Positions 1 to 6,433 of a stretch of DNA of 8,600 bases are shown piece by piece. Under the pieces are notes generated by a model. That model made no database searches. It saw only the letters and a list, made by a program, of their open reading frames with translations, and had not been told where the DNA came from. The number at the start of each line of letters is the position of its first letter. The first letter of the stretch is position 1. A program made the translations under genes and the position numbers. This DNA is from an uncultured Campylobacter sp. (lineage in GTDB: Bacteria > Campylobacterota > Campylobacteria > Campylobacterales > Campylobacteraceae), in assembly GCA_900539505.1 (NCBI GenBank), contig UQCL01000073.1, positions 1 through 8,600 on the forward strand. Reading direction: 5' to 3'.

Positions 1-318
1 TCTTTTAAATTTCATACGAAATTATAGTAAAAATTCCATTAAAATCAGTGGAATTTCCTAGCAATTTCGCAGCTTAAATTTAAAATTTTAACGCTTTAAG
101 ATGCTTGCTTGGCTAAATTTAAAAAGACATAATTTTCTACGTTTAAATTTTAAATTTCACGGCGCCAATCCGTTTATAAAAGCTCATGCGGCAAAAGCGG
201 CGAATTTAAAATTTTACTTCGCCAAGATGGAATTTTGCGAGCTAAAATAAAGCGGCAAGAGCGGTGAAATTTTAAAATTTCACCGCCCAGACAGGGGTTT
301 TTAGTAGAAACTTTAAGG
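1..318. other. Non-coding spacer rich in AAATTT words and small inverted repeats
   Basis: I see no credible gene here. The stretch holds many AAATTT/AAATTC/GAATTT words, all matching RAATTY. Small inverted repeats include AAATTCCA (31-38) facing TGGAATTT (49-56) across 10 nt, and GGCGAA (199-204) facing TTCGCC (218-223). A 26-nt palindrome at 261-286 is listed separately. The region lies downstream of tonB, and its left end may belong to another intergenic spacer. Confidence 0.6.
261..286 (-). terminator. Perfect 26-nt palindrome, possible tonB terminator
   Basis: The two 13-base arms, GCGGTGAAATTTT and AAAATTTCACCGC, are exact reverse complements with no spacer. The palindrome lies 33 bp beyond the tonB stop codon, where a terminator for the minus-strand operon would be expected. 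On the minus strand it is followed by a mixed stretch ending in TTTATTTT rather than a clean T-run, so intrinsic termination is plausible but not certain. Because it is symmetric it could act in both directions. Its centre is the same AAATTTTAAAATTT word found in other spacers, so it could instead be a member of that repeat family. Confidence 0.45.
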
Positions 319-1167
319 CTAGTTAAAATTTAGCGTATATTTTATGCTAAAGTTAAATTCCATATCTTTCTCGACCTTTGGAAAGCTACCTTTTGTGCGC
401 TCGACCGCGCTTAACGCGCCCTCATCAAGCGAATCGACATTAGAAGAAGACGTAACGCGAAGACCTTTAACATCGCCGCTTGCCGTATAGGTAAAGTGCA
501 CGCCTACGACGCCGATTTTACGCATACGTTGCGCATTTTTAGGGTAGTGCGACTGCGCGTAGCGAGAAATGATGGCGAAAATTTTCTTGCCGACATCGCT
601 ATTGCTAGGATCTCCGCGGCTTGTTATAGCGTCGCTACCACCACCTGCACTACTGGAGCCGCCGCCCCCGCCGCTACCCAGCGAAATAGGCTTTGTGGGG
701 TCAAATTTTGCCGTTAAATTCCTATCGCTGCTTTGAACTTTATGCTCTTTTTTCGGCTTAGGTTTTTCGATCGGTTTTGGTTTTTCTACCGGCTTTGGCT
801 TGGGCTTTTCGACCGGTTTTGGTTTTTCGATTACGGGCTCTGGTATAGGCTCCGGTTCAGGAATCGGCTCGGGCTCCGGTATTGGCTCCGGCTCAGGCGG
901 AGTTGGTTCCGGTTCGGGCTCGGGCTCCGGCGGAGTGGGCTCTGGCTCAGGATCCGGTTCGGACTGATCGGAAGGAGGCGGGATATTGGGCTCATCGGAG
1001 ATATCGCCCTGCTTGGCCTCATCCATTATGCTATCAATGGAAAAGGCTATCATATCGGGCATGCTAGGCGGCTTCGGTGCCGACGATAAAATAACAAAAA
1101 CACCCACAGCGATGATGCAATGCAGCACCAAAGATACAATGAAGCCTATTGCGCTATCTTTATTCAT
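319..1167 (-). CDS. tonB: TonB energy transducer
   Basis: Periplasm-spanning protein that carries proton-motive energy from ExbB-ExbD to outer-membrane TonB-dependent receptors; 282 residues. An N-terminal membrane anchor (about 7-28) holds the SLVLH motif with S12 and H16, matching the SxxxH signature of TonB anchors. A rigid Glu-Pro stretch (about 69-112) is followed by a Lys-Pro stretch (about 113-140) and an unusual Gly/Ser linker (about 163-177). The C-terminal TonB domain (about 190-282) shows YPKNAQ, a G-V-V-G-V-H-F strand, SSNVDSLDEGAL and the final YTLNF. Its ATG overlaps the exbD stop by 4 bp (ATGA), which indicates translational coupling and supports this start. It is the last gene of exbB-exbD-tonB. 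The family call is firm; whether it serves only the adjacent receptor cannot be told. Confidence 0.95.
   Translation of the reverse strand: MNKDSAIGFIVSLVLHCIIAVGVFVILSSAPKPPSMPDMIAFSIDSIMDEAKQGDISDEPNIPPPSDQSEPDPEPEPTPPEPEPEPEPTPPEPEPIPEPEPIPEPEPIPEPVIEKPKPVEKPKPKPVEKPKPIEKPKPKKEHKVQSSDRNLTAKFDPTKPISLGSGGGGGSSSAGGGSDAITSRGDPSNSDVGKKIFAIISRYAQSHYPKNAQRMRKIGVVGVHFTYTASGDVKGLRVTSSSNVDSLDEGALSAVERTKGSFPKVEKDMEFNFSIKYTLNFN
748..963 (-). repeat. Degenerate in-gene repeats encoding the Glu-Pro and Lys-Pro spacer of TonB
   Basis: Bases 832-963 encode EP-type units, including several successive IPEPEP hexapeptides (18-bp units), and 748-831 encode KP-type units built on EKPKP. The EP half is acidic and the KP half is basic. 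Repeated 18-bp units such as GGCTCCGG-containing blocks could expand or contract by slippage, changing the length of the TonB spacer between strains. That variability is inference; only the repeat pattern is seen. Confidence 0.8.
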
Positions 1168-1547
1168 TGCTCTTTTTCGGTCACGATCGCAAATTTTTCA
1201 TGGCCCGCCTTTTTTAGGACATCCATGATAGAAATGAAAGAGGAAAATTTCGAGTCTTTATCGTTTTTCAATACGACAAGATCGTTTTTATCGAGTGCGG
1301 CAATTTTTTTCTCAAGCTCATCCTCGCTTATTGCAATATCGTCTAGGTAAATTTTAGATTCGCTATCCACTTTAATGGTAACTTTCTTATCCTCTTGCGG
1401 GTTTTGCGAGCTTGAAGAAGATGGCAGATTTACCTTGATATGCCCCTGCGCAATGAAAGTCGAGACACTAAGCACAATCGCTAACAGCACCAGCATAATG
1501 TCGATGAACGGGACGATATTTAGCCCGTCTCGTCTAGGAATGCTCAT
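1164..1547 (-). CDS. exbD: ExbD, TonB-complex stator/proton-channel subunit
   Basis: Small inner-membrane protein that, with ExbB, uses the proton gradient to drive TonB; 127 residues. A short cytoplasmic N-terminus (MSIPRRDGLN) leads into one transmembrane helix (about 12-32) with the signature NIVPFIDIMLVLLAI. D16 in this motif corresponds to the essential membrane aspartate of ExbD/TolR. The periplasmic domain begins with VNLPSSSSS, a Ser-rich version of the usual xLP motif, and ends with GHEKFAIVTE, like the conserved G-x-x-K-x-x-x-x-T-E of the family. The start codon directly abuts the exbB stop (TAA then ATG), with GAGG about 8 bases upstream. A TolR-like role is less likely because tonB follows immediately. 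Confidence 0.95.
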   Translation of the reverse strand: MSIPRRDGLNIVPFIDIMLVLLAIVLSVSTFIAQGHIKVNLPSSSSSQNPQEDKKVTIKVDSESKIYLDDIAISEDELEKKIAALDKNDLVVLKNDKDSKFSSFISIMDVLKKAGHEKFAIVTEKEQ

Positions 1548-1976
1548 TTATTTAACCTCATCGTAGCGATTTAGAAGCACATCAACTTTACGGACGAAAC
1601 CGTTGTAGATGATGAGCGTAGGCACGGCGACGACTAGACCGGTAGCCGTAGCTTTAAGGGCAAGCGAGAGACCTTGCATGATAGCCTTGGTATCGATACC
1701 GCTTGCAGTACTCATATCAAAAAATGTGATCATAATGCCGATGACAGTACCTAAAAGACCAATGTACGGGGCATTTGAATAAACGATATAAAGCGTCGTT
1801 AAATTTTTTGTCAGAGCCTCTTCATATAGCGCCTTGCTTTTGTAATCGCTCGCCTTAACCTTCGAATAAAAAAGTAGCCTTTCGATACTGAACCATACGA
1901 CCAAAAAGCTCATAAATCCGAGGATCGCAAAGATAATGTAATCCACGTAATGCGCCAAAAATTCCATAATGCCCAT
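1548..1976 (-). CDS. exbB: ExbB, short epsilonproteobacterial-type motor subunit
   Basis: Inner-membrane scaffold of the ExbB-ExbD-TonB motor; 142 residues, the short form common in Campylobacter and Helicobacter and much smaller than the roughly 240-residue E. coli protein. Three transmembrane helices are visible at about 13-30, 66-88 and 107-127. The MotA/TolQ/ExbB signature is clear: APYIGLLGTVIGIMITF (69-85) and LALKATATGLVVAVPTLIIYN (105-125). AAGGAGAG ends about 3 bases before the chosen ATG, with its GGAG core 5 bases away, favouring this start over the internal ATG at codon 4. It is the first gene of the operon and reads away from the shared control region. The glutamate that precedes the third helix in E. 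coli ExbB appears absent, as I recall is usual in this subfamily. Confidence 0.93.
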   Translation of the reverse strand: MGIMEFLAHYVDYIIFAILGFMSFLVVWFSIERLLFYSKVKASDYKSKALYEEALTKNLTTLYIVYSNAPYIGLLGTVIGIMITFFDMSTASGIDTKAIMQGLSLALKATATGLVVAVPTLIIYNGFVRKVDVLLNRYDEVK

Positions 1977-2044
1977 AAGCTCTCCTTAAAAATTTTAAAA
2001 ATTTTTATAAATTCAGCAAAGTACCTTGCCAAAAAAAATGAGTG

Positions 2045-2050
2045 ATTTTA
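2045..2050 (-). promoter_or_regulatory. Candidate -10 box for exbB-exbD-tonB
   Basis: On the minus strand this reads TAAAAT within TGATAAAATC, a reasonable Campylobacter -10 with a TG-like extension. It would give a leader of about 60-65 bases before exbB. No convincing -35 is visible, which is normal for Campylobacter sigma-70 promoters. The region is so AT-rich that other -10-like words exist, so this is only a candidate. Confidence 0.3.
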
Positions 2051-2122
2051 TCAAAAGTAGATTTAATTTTTACTAAAATTTTGATGATCGATATTTAAAT
2101 TGTATTTTCTCATTTAGCTTTA

Positions 2123-2141
2123 TTTAATGATAATAAAGCAT
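2123..2141 (+). promoter_or_regulatory. Candidate Fur box (exbB-proximal)
   Basis: The 19-mer contains AATGATAATAA (2126-2136) and matches the classical Fur consensus GATAATGATAATCATTATC at 11 of 19 positions by hand alignment, including ten consecutive bases. It lies between a divergent receptor gene and the tonB operon, where iron control by Fur is expected. The match is mainly in one half, and the DNA is AT-rich, so this is suggestive only. Confidence 0.45.
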
Positions 2142-2182
2142 TCGGTGATAGAATTCTAATGATTTTAAAATGTCTTGATAAT

Positions 2183-2213
2183 TAATATAAAATAAAGGAT
2201 TAATTTTATATTA
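2183..2213. promoter_or_regulatory. 11-bp perfect inverted repeat, likely operator and promoter core
   Basis: TAATATAAAAT (2183-2193) is exactly mirrored by ATTTTATATTA (2203-2213) across 9 bases. Each arm contains a TATAAAAT-like -10 word read on its own strand, so the element could hold divergent promoter cores or be a regulator site overlapping the receptor promoter. It could also form a weak AT-only hairpin. A receptor transcript starting just after the left arm would have a leader of about 50 bases. Confidence 0.4.
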
Positions 2214-2225
2214 TTCGCCGTTTTT

Positions 2226-2244
2226 TAATCTTATTATCATTTAG
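2226..2244 (-). promoter_or_regulatory. Candidate Fur box (receptor-proximal)
   Basis: The minus strand carries AATGATAATAA (2241 down to 2231), the exact inverse of the word at 2126-2136. It also scores 11 of 19 against the classical Fur consensus by hand alignment. The box runs into the receptor ribosome-binding site AGGAG (2243-2247), so a bound repressor would sit at the start of the receptor message. Confidence 0.45.
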
Positions 2245-2253
2245 GAGTTTCGT

Positions 2254-4323
2254 ATGAAAAAATTTCATCTGGCTTTGTCTTTGTGTGCGGTTCTTTGCTT
2301 AAGCGCACAAGCAGACGAGAAATCAAGCGCTACGGACGCGTCCAAAAGCAAGGATTCAAATACGCAAAGCCTAGGCGTAATCGAAGTTACTAGCGATTCT
2401 AGCACGCCTAGCACCGTGGATGATATCAAAATCAATACTCGCAACGCTACGCTCGTCAAAGACGTATTTCGCGACATCCCAGGCGTTTATGTGGGCGGTA
2501 CCAACGGCATGAATCAAAAAATTTATATGCGCGGCGTGAGCGATCGCGGTCTAAATATCACGATTGACGGCGCGAAGCAAAACGGCAATACCTTTCATCA
2601 CAACGCCGATTTACTAATCGATCCTGATCTTATAAAAGCCGTAGAGGTCGATGTAGGCGCGCGCTCAGTCGTGAACGGCTCTGGCGCTTTGGGCGGCTCA
2701 GTTGCCTTCAGGACGGTAGACGCTTCTGACATGCTTGAGGACGGTCAGGATATCGGCGCCAAGCTCAAAGTGGGCTATACGAGCAATAACGAAGGCTATT
2801 CGCAAAGTGCGATGCTCTACGGCAGAGCGTTTGATAGCCTAGATATGCTTGCCGCATTCAAGCACTACGGATACGGCTTCGGCGAATCGGGCAACGGCAA
2901 ACCTACGGGTGGCGATGGCAACGATATAAATTATCTATTCAAGGCGGGCTATAGCTTTTTGGATTTTCATAAAATTTCGCTATCTACCGAGCATATGCAG
3001 TATAAAGGTCTCTATCCACTGCGACCGGAATTTGGCTCATGGCTAAACGGACAGCTGGATAACCGCAAATACGAGCGCGATACGCACACGATCAAATACA
3101 CATATAATCCAAGCGACTTGTTAGAGCTCGACATCACGGGATATTACACCAAGCATCAACGCATCGGATCGACTTCGACGAACGTAAAATGGGGCGTCGA
3201 GACCAAGGGCGGCAAAATCGGCGCTAAAAGTAAATTTGAAACGGGCGATCTGGCTCATACGTTGCGTTATGGCTTTGATTACTACCGCTCCGAAAACTAC
3301 GTCAAGCCCGGCAATCTACGCCCCGAGAAGGTCGATAATTATAGCTTTTATATCGAGGATGCTATGCACTACGGCGGGCTTACGATAACTCCCGGCGTGC
3401 GCTACGAAAGGCACGAGCTAAAAACTTACAACGGCAGAGGCGCGAATATTTCGAGCTACAAATATAAATTCGACGAAGTAAGCCCCGCCTTGGCGCTTGA
3501 TTACGAGATCGGCGCGGGATTTGGAGCGTTTGCGAGCTATGCGCGAGTATTTAGAGGACCTGACGTAATGGAGAGCATGATGGCTGCAGGTACAAGCCGC
3601 GGCAGACCGCTAAGCTGGATGGCTAACGAAAATTTAAAGGCCACTACGGGTAACGCCTACGAAATAGGCGGTCGCTACAAAAGCGAGCTAGGAGAGAATT
3701 CCTCGGTAAGCCTAACTGCGAAGTACTTCAGGACGGAGTATAAAAATCTCATCGTAGATAACAACGCGGCGGGCGGAATCGTCGGCTGCCCGGGAGGCGC
3801 GCAGGGCACCTTATGCAGGGCTAACGCAGGCGGTGCGGATATCGACGGTGTCGAGCTTTACGCAAGATTGATATTAGATGATTTGAGCCTTGCTGCGGGT
3901 TACACCCACCAGCACGTAGAATATAAAAACCGCGTGCGCAGCGGCTCGGGCTATCTAAGCTCAAACATTATCGGCTACCGCGACTATGGCGATAAATACA
4001 CCTTCAATGCCGAGTACGCAATCTCTGCGGCTGATCTACTGCTGGGCTATAACTTACTCTTTTTCGACTCCAAAAACGTAGCCTCCGCAGCTAGCGACGA
4101 AAAAACTAAAGTGCCTAGCTACGCAGTTCACGATCTATACGTTACCTACGCTCCGGATAGCGGGCGATTTAAAGGGCTTGAGATCAACGCGGGCGTTTAC
4201 AATCTCTTTGATAAAGCCTACGCGTCGCACTCACAGCGCAGCGCCGATTTCACCGGAGATTCAAACGCTATCGACTGGGAGCCGGGACGAAATTTCAAGC
4301 TAAGCGTGGCGTATAAATTTTAA
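2254..4323 (+). CDS. TonB-dependent outer-membrane receptor, haem/haemoglobin/transferrin type
   Basis: Outer-membrane beta-barrel importer powered by the TonB complex encoded divergently; 689 residues. A signal peptide (MKKFHLALSLCAVLCLSAQA, cleavage near 20) is followed by a TonB box, LGVIEVTS (40-47). The plug (about 55-155) contains YMRGVSDRGLNITIDGAKQ, FHHNADLLIDPDLIK and NGSGALGGSVAF, typical of the haemoglobin/transferrin/lactoferrin and haemin receptor families. H116 sits where haem receptors such as ShuA keep a plug histidine. In the barrel, FRGP (433-436) and NENL (458-461) replace FRAP and NPNL, and no histidine lies between them. Cysteines 512 and 521 may form a loop disulfide. 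The protein ends in the expected aromatic residue (YKF). AGGAG lies 6 bases before the ATG. The family is firm; the ligand is not. Confidence 0.92.
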   Translation: MKKFHLALSLCAVLCLSAQADEKSSATDASKSKDSNTQSLGVIEVTSDSSTPSTVDDIKINTRNATLVKDVFRDIPGVYVGGTNGMNQKIYMRGVSDRGLNITIDGAKQNGNTFHHNADLLIDPDLIKAVEVDVGARSVVNGSGALGGSVAFRTVDASDMLEDGQDIGAKLKVGYTSNNEGYSQSAMLYGRAFDSLDMLAAFKHYGYGFGESGNGKPTGGDGNDINYLFKAGYSFLDFHKISLSTEHMQYKGLYPLRPEFGSWLNGQLDNRKYERDTHTIKYTYNPSDLLELDITGYYTKHQRIGSTSTNVKWGVETKGGKIGAKSKFETGDLAHTLRYGFDYYRSENYVKPGNLRPEKVDNYSFYIEDAMHYGGLTITPGVRYERHELKTYNGRGANISSYKYKFDEVSPALALDYEIGAGFGAFASYARVFRGPDVMESMMAAGTSRGRPLSWMANENLKATTGNAYEIGGRYKSELGENSSVSLTAKYFRTEYKNLIVDNNAAGGIVGCPGGAQGTLCRANAGGADIDGVELYARLILDDLSLAAGYTHQHVEYKNRVRSGSGYLSSNIIGYRDYGDKYTFNAEYAISAADLLLGYNLLFFDSKNVASAASDEKTKVPSYAVHDLYVTYAPDSGRFKGLEINAGVYNLFDKAYASHSQRSADFTGDSNAIDWEPGRNFKLSVAYKF

Positions 4324-4384
4324 AGCTTATGCGAGATGACGGTACGAAATTTTGCACGCTAAAGCGGCGAAATTTTAAAAATTC

Positions 4385-4416
4385 AAGCCCTTGGAATTTC
4401 AAAATTCCAAGGGCTT
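4385..4416 (+). terminator. Strong hairpin, terminator of the receptor gene
   Basis: A 15-bp perfect stem, AAGCCCTTGGAATTT (4385-4399) with AAATTCCAAGGGCTT (4402-4416), closes on a nominal 2-base loop, so the innermost pairs would open. It lies about 60 bp after the receptor stop and before an unrelated gene. The stem is followed by only three T's, then AT-rich sequence ending in TTTTT. Together with the isolated position this makes the receptor likely monocistronic. Confidence 0.75.
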
Positions 4417-4681
4417 TGGAAATTTGAATTTTTCGGACTTAAAATTTCAAGCTTTTAAATTCTACTAACATAAATTTTCTCGTAAAATTCTTGCGAATAG
4501 CAAAATTCTCATTCGCAATGAAATTCTAGCTTGCGGCGAAATTCCCAAAATTCAAAGCGATATCCGCAACGCTTCACATCCAAAGTTCATTTAGAATTTA
4601 TAAGATTCCTCCCGCTTCAAGCGCCGTCCGTTTACTCTTCATCGTTAAAATTCCGTTTTAAATTTATATAAAGGAGAGCCT
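4417..4681. other. Non-coding spacer with regularly spaced AAATTC words
   Basis: No gene is evident. RAATTY words begin at 4442, 4457, 4472, 4485, 4503, 4521, 4539 and 4548, mostly 13-18 bp apart. An 8-bp inverted repeat, TTGCGAAT with ATTCGCAA, lies at about 4491-4518. TATAAG (4599-4604) is a weak candidate -10 for the following gene, whose ribosome-binding site AAGGAGAG is at 4671-4678. Confidence 0.5.
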
Positions 4682-6076
4682 ATGTTAAATTCCACCAAAA
4701 ACGCCATTCGCGGGGCGTTTTGGACGAAGCCGTTCATAGTTTTAGTGCTGCTTTTGCTGCTGCTAATTCCGCTAAGCTTTATCGATAACCTCACCTACTC
4801 GCGCTCCGAAACCAAGCAGCTCGCGCAGGATTCGATCCTCACGCCGGTGGGTGGTGAGCTGCAAATCCAGGGCCTTGCGATCGTAGTGCCCTACGCAGAG
4901 ATAATCGAAGCGATAGACAAAAGCAACAACGAGCTCGTAAAAAGGCGCGTAGAGAAAAATTTCATCATCGTGCCTAAAAACTACTCCCTCGCGGCGGAGA
5001 TCGACCCCACCTATTTAAAGCGCGGGATTTTTCGCGTTCCGATATATAACGGCGATTTTGCGCTAAAAGCGGACTTTGAGGCGATAAACTACGCCGAGCT
5101 CGGCGTCGATCCTGCGCGGCTAAATTTCGACGAAGCCGTGCTGGTGCTTGGAGTCGGCGATCAAAAATCCTTCACCGCCTTCCCTAGCCTAAATTTAAAT
5201 GGCACGGAGCTTAAGCAGTATCACGGCAACACCGAGGCTAAAATTTTCGATCGAAGCCTAATCTACAAGCTCCCCGCTTCCGCGCTGTCGTCTGATTTTA
5301 GCATCAGCGGCACGCTTAAAATCCAAGGCGGCAAGGCGCTTCATCTTGCTCCGATCGCGCAAAATAGCCGTTTTGAAATTAGCTCTACTTGGGCATCGCC
5401 TAGCTTTGGCGGCGGCTTTATCGCCAAATCGCGCGAGGTAAGCGCTAACGGCTTTAAAGCTTCGTGGGAAGTCACAGGCTTAGCCGCAGGCATTGCTCCT
5501 GCGTGGCTTGCAGATCAAGATGACCGCGTCGCTATGACGAACTGGCGCAGCAACGACGATAGAAATGACGCCGTAAGCATCGGCTTCATCGAGCCCGTGA
5601 ACAACTACTCGCTGATTAAGCGCTGCACGGATTACGCTCTGTTATTTTTAGCGGTGCCGTTTTTAGCGATCTTTTTGTGCGAGGTTTACACTCACGAGCG
5701 CATCCATCCGATCCAATACCTATTAATAGGACTTGAGGACGTCGTTTTCTACCTGCTAGTGCTTTCGCTCTCCGAACACATGGGCTTTGCGCTTAGCTAT
5801 GCTGCTTCGGCGATCGCGGTAAGCGCGATAGTGTTTTTCTACGCGAGCGCGATTTTCAAAGGCGCGCGCTGGGGCATTTTCATCACCTGCGTCCAGCTCG
5901 TTTCTTACGCGATCCTCTACGTCATCTTAAATTCCGAAGACTACGCGCTTCTAATGGGAAGCTTGATGATATTCGCGGTGATTTCGCTGGTGATGTATTT
6001 TACGCGCAAGCTCGACTGGTACGACACCGCGATCCCAAGCGGCGAGAAAAAACAGGAGCAAGAGCCCGAAATTTAG
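4682..6076 (+). CDS. creD: CreD-family inner-membrane protein
   Basis: 464 residues, about the usual CreD length. CreD proteins are inner-membrane proteins of unknown biochemical role; in gamma-proteobacteria they belong to the CreBC regulon and are linked to envelope and beta-lactam responses. One N-terminal helix (about 17-35) is followed by a large periplasmic domain with STWASPSFGGGF (235-246), GFKASWEV (257-264) and the IGFIEPVNNYSLIKRCTDYALLF stretch starting at 300. The C-terminal membrane part shows the family hallmarks HPIQYLLIGLEDVVFYLLVL (342-361), SLSEHMGFALSY (362-373), EDYALLMGS (419-427) and TRKLDWY (441-447). A hydrophilic Lys/Glu tail ends the protein. AAGGAGAG precedes the ATG at good spacing. 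No creB/creC sensor-regulator pair is in the window, so local control is unknown. Confidence 0.9.
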   Translation: MLNSTKNAIRGAFWTKPFIVLVLLLLLLIPLSFIDNLTYSRSETKQLAQDSILTPVGGELQIQGLAIVVPYAEIIEAIDKSNNELVKRRVEKNFIIVPKNYSLAAEIDPTYLKRGIFRVPIYNGDFALKADFEAINYAELGVDPARLNFDEAVLVLGVGDQKSFTAFPSLNLNGTELKQYHGNTEAKIFDRSLIYKLPASALSSDFSISGTLKIQGGKALHLAPIAQNSRFEISSTWASPSFGGGFIAKSREVSANGFKASWEVTGLAAGIAPAWLADQDDRVAMTNWRSNDDRNDAVSIGFIEPVNNYSLIKRCTDYALLFLAVPFLAIFLCEVYTHERIHPIQYLLIGLEDVVFYLLVLSLSEHMGFALSYAASAIAVSAIVFFYASAIFKGARWGIFITCVQLVSYAILYVILNSEDYALLMGSLMIFAVISLVMYFTRKLDWYDTAIPSGEKKQEQEPEI

Positions 6077-6108
6077 CCTTTAAATTTGCCGCCAAATTTA
6101 ATCGCAAC

Positions 6109-6142
6109 GGCCTTTGGAGCTTTAAAATCCAAAGGCCTTTTT
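6109..6142 (+). terminator. Intrinsic terminator of creD
   Basis: A 10-bp GC-containing stem, GGCCTTTGGA (6109-6118) with TCCAAAGGCC (6128-6137), has a 9-base loop and is followed at once by TTTTT (6138-6142). It lies 33 bp after the creD stop. This is the cleanest rho-independent terminator in the window. Confidence 0.88.
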
Positions 6143-6433
6143 AAATTTGCCCGCTAAATTTCGACTGCTAAAATTTCATCTATTTAAAATTTTATCCGCC
6201 GCGGCAGACAAACCACGGCGCGTAAGCAAGATGCGCGGCGACACGTTTTAAATTTAATTCCGTCAGCATGTCGCGACCTAGCCGAACGGCGCATTTTAAA
6301 ATTTAGCCCCGCGAGCGCAAACATACCGCGACAAAGACAAAATCTAGATCGCGCCGCTTTAAATTTTAAAATTTCATCTATTCCATAGCACCGATTTTTG
6401 AGTATAATGAGCGAAAAATTTTAAGGATTTTGT
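6143..6433. other. Non-coding spacer between creD and tsaD
   Basis: No convincing gene is visible. The stretch alternates GC-rich pieces (for example GCCGCGG near 6198 facing CCACGGC near 6213, an imperfect stem) with AT cores such as the AAATTTTAAAATTT near 6361. Its final 40 bases hold the tsaD promoter and ribosome-binding site. Confidence 0.5.
6395..6408 (+). promoter_or_regulatory. tsaD promoter: Campylobacter-type T-run plus TATAAT
   Basis: A consensus TATAAT (6403-6408) is preceded by TTTTTGAG, the T-rich -16 region typical of Campylobacter sigma-70 promoters, with no need for a -35. Transcription would start near 6415, leaving a leader of about 20 bases. That leader contains AAGGA (6423-6427), 6 bases before the GTG start of tsaD. 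Confidence 0.75.

Noticed and set aside
733..1089. Plus-strand 118-codon open frame rich in Arg/Leu/Phe/Trp opposite tonB
   Set aside because: It is the antisense shadow of the Glu-Pro/Lys-Pro repeat of tonB; its low-complexity composition follows from the repeated codons and it has no ribosome-binding site.
1164..1547. ExbD/ExbB as TolR/TolQ of the Tol-Pal system
   Set aside because: These families are close, but the next gene is a clear TonB with EP/KP spacer and a TonB-dependent receptor is divergent; no tolA, tolB or pal is in the window.
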